Assembly: GCA_030831885.1 (NCBI GenBank)
Contig: JAURKF010000290.1
Coordinates: 1-9,019 of the forward strand
Length of the DNA stretch: 9,019 nt
Direction: 5' to 3'
Source of the DNA: Flavobacteriales bacterium
Lineage (GTDB): Bacteria; Bacteroidota; Bacteroidia; Flavobacteriales; UA16
How positions within the stretch are numbered: the stretch's first letter is position 1; the number at the start of each line of letters is the position of its first letter. Below, piece by piece: positions 5,404 to 9,019 of this stretch. Position numbers and translations under genes: made by a program. The notes under the pieces are model-generated. The model was not told where the DNA came from and searched no databases. It saw only the letters and a program-made list of their open reading frames with translations.

Positions 5404-6897
5404 ATGAATCTCTACAGCAACAAACAACGCTGGAAAATCTTTCTGCTCGTGCTGGCCTCGGTGATTGTAATCATCACCCTCTGGTACAGCAACCACATTG
5501 CGGAGCGTATTCGCGCAGAAGAAAGACAAAAGGTGGAGTTATGGAGTGAAGCCATCAAACGCAGAGCGGAACTAGTGGTTTTTACACAAAAACTCTTCGA
5601 TGAACTGAAAACAGAAGAACGCAAACGCGTCGACCTCCTAGCCAGCGCCTACGAAATTATCAATGACCCACCGCCTAATATGGACTTTACGTTCATTCTG
5701 GACTTCATCAAAAACAACAATACCATACCGGTACTTATCTACGACGACCTCGGAAACCTTACAGCCACAGCCAACCTCGACCAACCACAGGAAAACACAG
5801 AATACATCGACTCGCTGATTATAGCTGCCAAATCCAAAAACAATACGGTTCCACTGCCCGAAGTTGGACAGCAGATTTACTACGACGATAGCAGACTGTT
5901 TACCCAATTACAAAGCACTATGAACGACCTCATCAATTCGTTCATCTCCGAAACAGTCATCAACTCGGCCTCCGTGCCGGTCGTTGTAACCGACAGCACG
6001 CAAAGCATCATTCTAAAGAAGGGTAATATTGATACACTTTCATTTTCAACTCCCGAGCAAATCGCCATCAAGCTCGGTGAGATGAAAGCAGAAAATGCTC
6101 CGATTGAAGTTGTATTGCCCGGACAAGGCAAACAATTTATTTTCTACGAAGACTCTGAAGTGCTAAAACAATTGCAGTTGTTTCCCATCCTTCAACTCAT
6201 CCTCATCGGTGTATTTCTGTTAAGCTCTTATCTCATCTTCTCGACATTCCGCAAGGCTGAGCAAAATCAGGTTTGGGTAGGAATGGCTAAAGAAACTGCT
6301 CATCAGCTAGGCACCCCACTTTCATCACTCATGGCATGGAGCGCACTGTTGGAAACACAAGGAGTAGATAAATCGTCCATTGAAGAACTCAACAAAGACA
6401 TCGACCGACTTAACACCATTACCGATCGCTTTTCGAAAATCGGATCAGTACCCGAACTGCATGAGGTAAATATGAACGATGCAATCACTGAAATGATTGA
6501 TTACCTGGATAGCCGTGTTTCGAAGAAAGTGGAGATAACAGTCACTTGCACGAGCAAGGACATTACCGCACACATCAATAAACCTCTCTTCAGCTGGGTG
6601 ATTGAGAACATCGTTAAGAATGCAATCGATGCTATGGATGGCATGGGCAAACTCAACTTGAACATCAGCGAAGAAAACAGCCGCGTATTTGTCGATATCA
6701 CCGATACAGGCAAAGGCATTCCGAAGCATCAGTGGCGCACAGTATTCGAACCAGGCTTTACTACCAAAAAGCGCGGATGGGGATTGGGCCTATCGCTCGT
6801 AAAACGCATTATCAAGCAATACCACGAAGGACGTATCTATGTGAAATGGAGTGAGCCCGGAAAAGGGACGTCATTTAGAATTGAAGTAAGGGGGTAA
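5404..6897 (+). CDS. Membrane sensor histidine kinase, orphan
   Basis: The 497-residue protein senses a signal outside the cytoplasm and phosphorylates itself on histidine. Transmembrane helix 1 is at residues 11-29 and helix 2 at 260-281, enclosing about 230 periplasmic residues that resemble no domain I can name. No HAMP or PAS domain is visible; helix 2 leads almost directly to the dimerisation/phosphoacceptor helix. The H-box is AKETAHQLGTPLSSL, with His300 as the predicted phosphorylation site. The ATP-binding domain has the N-box (ENIVKNAIDAMDG, Asn402 and Asn406), the G1 box DTGKG (434-438), the F-box FEPGFTTK and the G2 box GWGLGLS (458-464). All needed residues are present, so it should be active. 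The position after His300 is Gln rather than the usual Glu. No response regulator gene lies nearby, so its partner is unknown. The ATG at 5404 directly follows the heptad array; no Shine-Dalgarno sequence is present. Confidence 0.93.
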   Translation: MNLYSNKQRWKIFLLVLASVIVIITLWYSNHIAERIRAEERQKVELWSEAIKRRAELVVFTQKLFDELKTEERKRVDLLASAYEIINDPPPNMDFTFILDFIKNNNTIPVLIYDDLGNLTATANLDQPQENTEYIDSLIIAAKSKNNTVPLPEVGQQIYYDDSRLFTQLQSTMNDLINSFISETVINSASVPVVVTDSTQSIILKKGNIDTLSFSTPEQIAIKLGEMKAENAPIEVVLPGQGKQFIFYEDSEVLKQLQLFPILQLILIGVFLLSSYLIFSTFRKAEQNQVWVGMAKETAHQLGTPLSSLMAWSALLETQGVDKSSIEELNKDIDRLNTITDRFSKIGSVPELHEVNMNDAITEMIDYLDSRVSKKVEITVTCTSKDITAHINKPLFSWVIENIVKNAIDAMDGMGKLNLNISEENSRVFVDITDTGKGIPKHQWRTVFEPGFTTKKRGWGLGLSLVKRIIKQYHEGRIYVKWSEPGKGTSFRIEVRG

Positions 6898-6900
6898 CAA

Positions 6901-6935
6901 ATGACTAGTGACGAATGAATAGTGACTAGTGATTA
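6901..6935 (+). repeat. Five heptads after the kinase gene
   Basis: The bases split into ATGACTA, GTGACGA, ATGAATA, GTGACTA and GTGATTA, beginning three bases after the kinase stop codon. They are in inverted orientation to the array before the kinase: 6920-6936 is the exact reverse complement of 5361-5377 (17 bases). The kinase gene is thus bracketed by inverted arrays. Confidence 0.85.
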
Positions 6936-6942
6936 GCGGAGC

Positions 6943-6983
6943 AGCCCACGATTTCAATCTTAGCCCACGATTTCAATCGTGGG
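6943..6983 (+). repeat. REP-like palindrome with a half-copy in front
   Basis: AGCCCACGATTTCAATC occurs twice, at 6943-6959 and 6962-6978, 19 bases apart. The second copy continues into GTGGG, closing a perfect hairpin: CCCACGAT (6964-6971), loop TTCA, ATCGTGGG (6976-6983). The first copy lacks the closing arm. Short hairpins of the form AGCCCACG...CGTGGG resemble the dispersed REP elements linked to single-strand transposases of the IS200/REP type; no such transposase is in this window. The hairpin is followed by AAATAAAT rather than T, so it is not a terminator on the plus strand. Confidence 0.7.
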
Positions 6984-6991
6984 AAATAAAT

Positions 6992-7504
6992 ATGATAGAA
7001 AAAACATCAAATATCCGCAGCGCATCAGCAAAAGATTTCGCAGCCATTCGCACTATAGTCAACGAAGTGTGGCCCATTGCATACCGTGATATAATATCGC
7101 AAGAGCAAATACGATACATGCTCGACATGATGTACTCCGACGAATCACTTCATAAACAGATAGTGGAGGAAGCGTGTACCTTTTTGGTGTTTGAGCAGGC
7201 GACCTCTATTCTCGGATTCGCTTCGTATTCCGCAATAGAAAACAATCTCTATAAGTTGCACAAACTATATGTGTTTACCACGTCGCACGGCAAAGGCATC
7301 GGCAAGGCATTATTGGATGAAGTGAAAAAACGCGTGGCCTCGCTCGGTGGAACTGCGATTGAATTGCAAGTCAACAAAAAAAACATCGCCCAACACTTCT
7401 ACCTCAAGCAAGGATTTACGATTGATCGTGAACTGGTACTTGATATTGGTAATGGCTTTGTGATGGATGACTACATTATGCGATGGAACATAGTCAATGA
7501 ATAA
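6992..7504 (+). CDS. GNAT-family N-acetyltransferase
   Basis: Enzymes of this fold move an acetyl group from acetyl-CoA to an amine of a small molecule or protein in the cytoplasm. The 170-residue product opens with the strand NIRSASAKDFAAIRTIV. Motif A lies at about residues 89-119 (LHKLYVFTTSHGKGIGKALL), with the acetyl-CoA pyrophosphate loop HGKGIGKA. Motif B follows as ELQVNKKNIAQHFYLKQGF, with the usual Asn, Ala and Tyr. The length is typical. A GTG at 6929 would add 21 residues, but those would translate the heptads and the palindrome, so ATG 6992 is preferred. The C-terminal residues IVNE and the stop codon fall within heptad-like sequence. It may share a transcript with the kinase gene 94 bases upstream. 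The substrate cannot be told from the sequence. Confidence 0.9.
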   Translation: MIEKTSNIRSASAKDFAAIRTIVNEVWPIAYRDIISQEQIRYMLDMMYSDESLHKQIVEEACTFLVFEQATSILGFASYSAIENNLYKLHKLYVFTTSHGKGIGKALLDEVKKRVASLGGTAIELQVNKKNIAQHFYLKQGFTIDRELVLDIGNGFVMDDYIMRWNIVNE

Positions 7505-7587
7505 TGACTAGTGACTAATGACCAATTATGAGTGAACGACACTAGACATCTTTCATTAGTCATTGGTCATTTGTCACTAATCACTGC
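7490..7587. repeat. Converging heptad blocks forming a long inverted repeat
   Basis: The left block reads ATAGTCA, ATGAATA, ATGACTA, GTGACTA, ATGACCA and a worn ATTATGA (7490-7531). The right block reads TCATTAG, TCATTGG, TCATTTG, TCACTAA, TCACTGC (7553-7587). Bases 7505-7526 pair with 7562-7583 at 20 of 22 positions, with a 35-base loop. The left block starts inside the end of the acetyltransferase gene. The two genes converge here, so the stem could act as a two-way terminator or an mRNA end protector, though no T-run is present. Confidence 0.8.
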
Positions 7588-7593
7588 CAACCA

Positions 7594-8202
7594 CTACCCG
7601 TGCATCGTTTGCCCTTTACCATACTTCCCCATCAGCGTGGCTTCATAATCGAGAAATTCCTTCCAACGCTTATCTACATCGATTGCTCCTGCATACTTGC
7701 GAGCGAATCCAATGAAGGTTGCGTAATGTTCTGCCTCGCTCTCCATGAGTGAACGATAAAACTCTCGCAAATCCTCATCGCTAATTTCTTCGCTGAGCAA
7801 ACGAAAGCGCTCGCAGCTTCGCGCTTCTATCATCGCGGCAAACAACATACGATCTACAAACTGTGCTTCGCGACTTCCGCCACCCTTCATGATGAAGTCC
7901 ATCAAGTCATGCACGTATGGATCCTTTCGTTCACGTCCCAATGAAAGACCTCGCTTCTTCAACTCATCGTGCACCATCCCGAAGTGCGTCATTTCTTCGT
8001 TGCAAATGCGCACCATCTCATCTACCACATCCGAATATTCAGGGTATTTCACGATGCAACTAATGGCATTGCTCGCGGCCTTTTGTTCGCAATAGGCGTG
8101 ATCCGTCAAGATTTCCGCAATATCCTTCTCCACGATGTTCACCCAACGCGGATCGGTGGGCAGGCGCAAGCCCAGCATTACTTTGTTTGGATTGGAAGCC
8201 AT
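7594..8202 (-). CDS. miaE: tRNA-(ms2io6A37)-hydroxylase, MiaE type
   Basis: MiaE hydroxylates the isopentenyl group of 2-methylthio-N6-isopentenyladenosine at position 37 of certain tRNAs, using O2 and a diiron site in a four-helix ferritin-like bundle. The 202-residue product has MLGLRLPTDPRWVNIVEKD near the start, then LTDHAYCEQKAASNAIS, and all six expected metal ligands are present: Glu39, Glu70 and His73 (EEMTH), Glu126 (IEARSCERFR), and Glu156 and His159 (ESEAEH). The length is close to that of other family members. The stop codon is at 7594-7596, 90 bases from the converging acetyltransferase. The start is set by homology and by a -7 box four bases upstream. Whether the substrate nucleoside is made depends on MiaA and MiaB, which lie outside the window; the family assignment is firm. 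Confidence 0.92.
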   Translation of the reverse strand: MASNPNKVMLGLRLPTDPRWVNIVEKDIAEILTDHAYCEQKAASNAISCIVKYPEYSDVVDEMVRICNEEMTHFGMVHDELKKRGLSLGRERKDPYVHDLMDFIMKGGGSREAQFVDRMLFAAMIEARSCERFRLLSEEISDEDLREFYRSLMESEAEHYATFIGFARKYAGAIDVDKRWKEFLDYEATLMGKYGKGQTMHG

Positions 8203-8206
8203 AGGG

Positions 8207-8236
8207 CAAAAATAGGAACGAGGGGCAAAGGGCTAA
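8207..8236 (-). promoter_or_regulatory. Predicted leaderless promoter of the miaE-type gene
   Basis: TATTTTTG (8207-8214, minus strand) is a full match to TAnnTTTG and is followed by CCCT and then the ATG. Eighteen bases upstream is TTAG (8233-8236), three of four bases of TTTG, which belongs to a GGGCTAA heptad. Transcription should start at or next to the ATG. Confidence 0.6.
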
Positions 8237-8243
8237 GGGCTAA
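8223..8243 (+). repeat. Three GGGCWAA heptads overlapping a promoter
   Basis: GGGCAAA, GGGCTAA, GGGCTAA in a row. They occupy the spacer and the -33 area of the promoter proposed for the miaE-type gene. They have the same seven-base period as the CACTAGT-type arrays but a different sequence. Confidence 0.7.
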
Positions 8244-8289
8244 GTGCCGCGTCCGGTCCTCAGAACCCATTAGCTGGTTTGTTTTTTTA

Positions 8290-8344
8290 CCGCAGAGCCG
8301 CAAAAAAAAACAAGAGAATGCGCGGATTTTCTTGTGTTATTTTT
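8290..8344. other. Weak two-way hairpin with A-run and T-run
   Basis: ACAAGAGAAT (8310-8319) pairs with ATTTTCTTGT (8326-8335), with one G-T pair, around the loop GCGCGG. Nine A precede it (8302-8310), reading as T on the minus strand, and TTATTTTT follows it. It resembles a weak bidirectional terminator, yet lies between divergent promoters. The preceding ACCGCAGAGCCGC resembles words often repeated in Bacteroidota spacers, which I cannot confirm here. Confidence 0.4.
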
Positions 8345-8448
8345 AAAATCTCAGAAGTTCTTTTTGCGACATTCGGTTGGTATTTTAACCCCTCTACCCG
8401 ATGTTCAAAACATAACTTACCTCAGCAACCATAGCTGATATATCCTCC

Positions 8449-8456
8449 TACCTTCG
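8449..8456 (+). promoter_or_regulatory. Predicted -7 box of the RNase R gene
   Basis: TACCTTCG, one mismatch from TAnnTTTG, places the start of transcription near 8460 and gives a leader of about 15 bases before TTG 8475. No clear -33 element is visible. Confidence 0.45.
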
Positions 8457-8474
8457 CGAAAACGTATTCTTCTC

Positions 8475-9019
8475 TTGAAAAAACAAAAACGCAAAGCAGG
8501 TGATTTCAAAAAAGACCTGCGCCGCGAGATTCTCGAAATATTTCAACGCAACCCGAAAAAACCTCTCAATCACAAACAGGTGGCTGCAGAGATGGGGATC
8601 AAAGACTCGGGTGTGCGCACACTGGTGTATGAACTTCTTCGCACTGAAGCAGACAACGGCAAGCTCAAAGAAATTGAACACGGCAAATTCGTGTTGCTCG
8701 CTTCAGAGCAGAAAAGCCTTGAAGGGGTGATACAAATCACCAAATTCGGACGGGGCTTCGTGAGTGTCCCGGGCATGAAAGACGATATCGAGATTGCCAA
8801 GGGTAACACAGGCTTTGCACTTTGGGGCGACACCGTCGAAATTCAATTCAACCCAAAGGCGCGCAGGCCGGAAGCACGCGTAACGCGTGTTGTGGAGCGT
8901 GGACGAAAAAACTACGTCGGTATCATCGAAATATCGAAGGACCATGCATTCTTCATTCCTTCCGATCAACGCATACACGTGGACTTCTTCATTCCAAAAG
9001 AACTATACAACGGCGCCAA
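8475..9019 (+). CDS. rnr: Ribonuclease R, N-terminal 181 residues (partial)
   Basis: RNase R is a processive 3'-to-5' exoribonuclease that degrades structured RNA in the cytoplasm. The frame is open from the TTG at 8475 to the right edge of the window. Residues 1-75 hold a basic start (MKKQKRKAGDFKKDLRREIL, reading TTG as Met) and a winged-helix domain (NPKKPLNHKQVAAEMGIKD, then VRTLVYELLRT). Next come the first cold-shock-like RNA-binding domain (about residues 80-130: LEGVIQITKFGRGFVSVPG, then WGDTVEIQF) and a second (RKNYVGIIEISKDHAFFIPS). The catalytic RNB domain lies beyond the window. The first in-frame ATG (codon 40) would cut the winged helix in two, so a non-ATG start is needed; TTG 8475 is the best fit. 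It is divergent from the miaE-type gene. Confidence 0.88.
   Translation, partial: MKKQKRKAGDFKKDLRREILEIFQRNPKKPLNHKQVAAEMGIKDSGVRTLVYELLRTEADNGKLKEIEHGKFVLLASEQKSLEGVIQITKFGRGFVSVPGMKDDIEIAKGNTGFALWGDTVEIQFNPKARRPEARVTRVVERGRKNYVGIIEISKDHAFFIPSDQRIHVDFFIPKELYNGA

Noticed and set aside
6929..6991. Longer N-terminus for the acetyltransferase from GTG 6929
   Set aside because: The additional 21 codons translate the heptads and the REP-like palindrome and do not match the family's usual start.
1..9019. Defence, phage or mobile-element gene cassette
   Set aside because: All convincing genes are housekeeping or common envelope and signalling types; no transposase, integrase, nuclease-toxin or defence domain is visible.

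Overview
The window looks like chromosomal DNA of a member of the Bacteroidota. The reasons are the gene order rplM-rpsI-rpsB-tsf as one run, several -7 promoter boxes of the TAnnTTTG type used by the Bacteroidota housekeeping sigma factor, few Shine-Dalgarno sequences, protein variants typical of the phylum, and intergenic spacers full of short heptanucleotide repeats. The genus cannot be fixed from the sequence alone.

Layout. Positions 1-4963 are all on the minus strand. Read in the direction of transcription, the ribosomal run starts at a recognisable promoter (5007-5037) and contains rplM, rpsI, a 266-base non-coding spacer rich in inverted repeats, rpsB, a spacer with a perfect 8-bp hairpin, and tsf. 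It ends at a strong intrinsic terminator (2114-2142). Beyond it are a small lipoprotein with a coiled coil and an SH3-like domain, an exported protein with a DUF4349-like N-terminal half and a probable beta-barrel C-terminal half, and the first 90 codons of a sugar-phosphate nucleotidyltransferase. The 199 bases at 272-470 hold one predicted promoter and otherwise nothing I can support.

Positions 4964-5403 are 440 bases without a gene. They hold the rplM promoter, a GC-rich hairpin, a decayed 61-65-base repeat in three copies, a -7 box, and nine heptads in a row that end exactly at the next start codon. On the plus strand follow an orphan two-transmembrane histidine kinase (5404-6897) and a GNAT acetyltransferase (6992-7504). 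Facing them is a MiaE-type tRNA hydroxylase (7594-8202, minus). A divergent spacer then leads to the start of RNase R (8475 onward, plus), which begins with TTG and runs off the window.

Functionally this is mostly housekeeping: translation factors and ribosomal proteins, a tRNA modification enzyme and an RNA-decay exonuclease, with one sensor kinase and one acetyltransferase. I see no defence system, transposase, integrase, CRISPR or phage gene. The most unusual signal is in the spacers. Period-7 repeats of two sequence families recur at several gene boundaries, in one case filling a predicted 5' leader, in one overlapping a promoter, and in one supplying the last codons of a gene. Two genes are also predicted to be leaderless, with identical promoter-to-ATG spacing.
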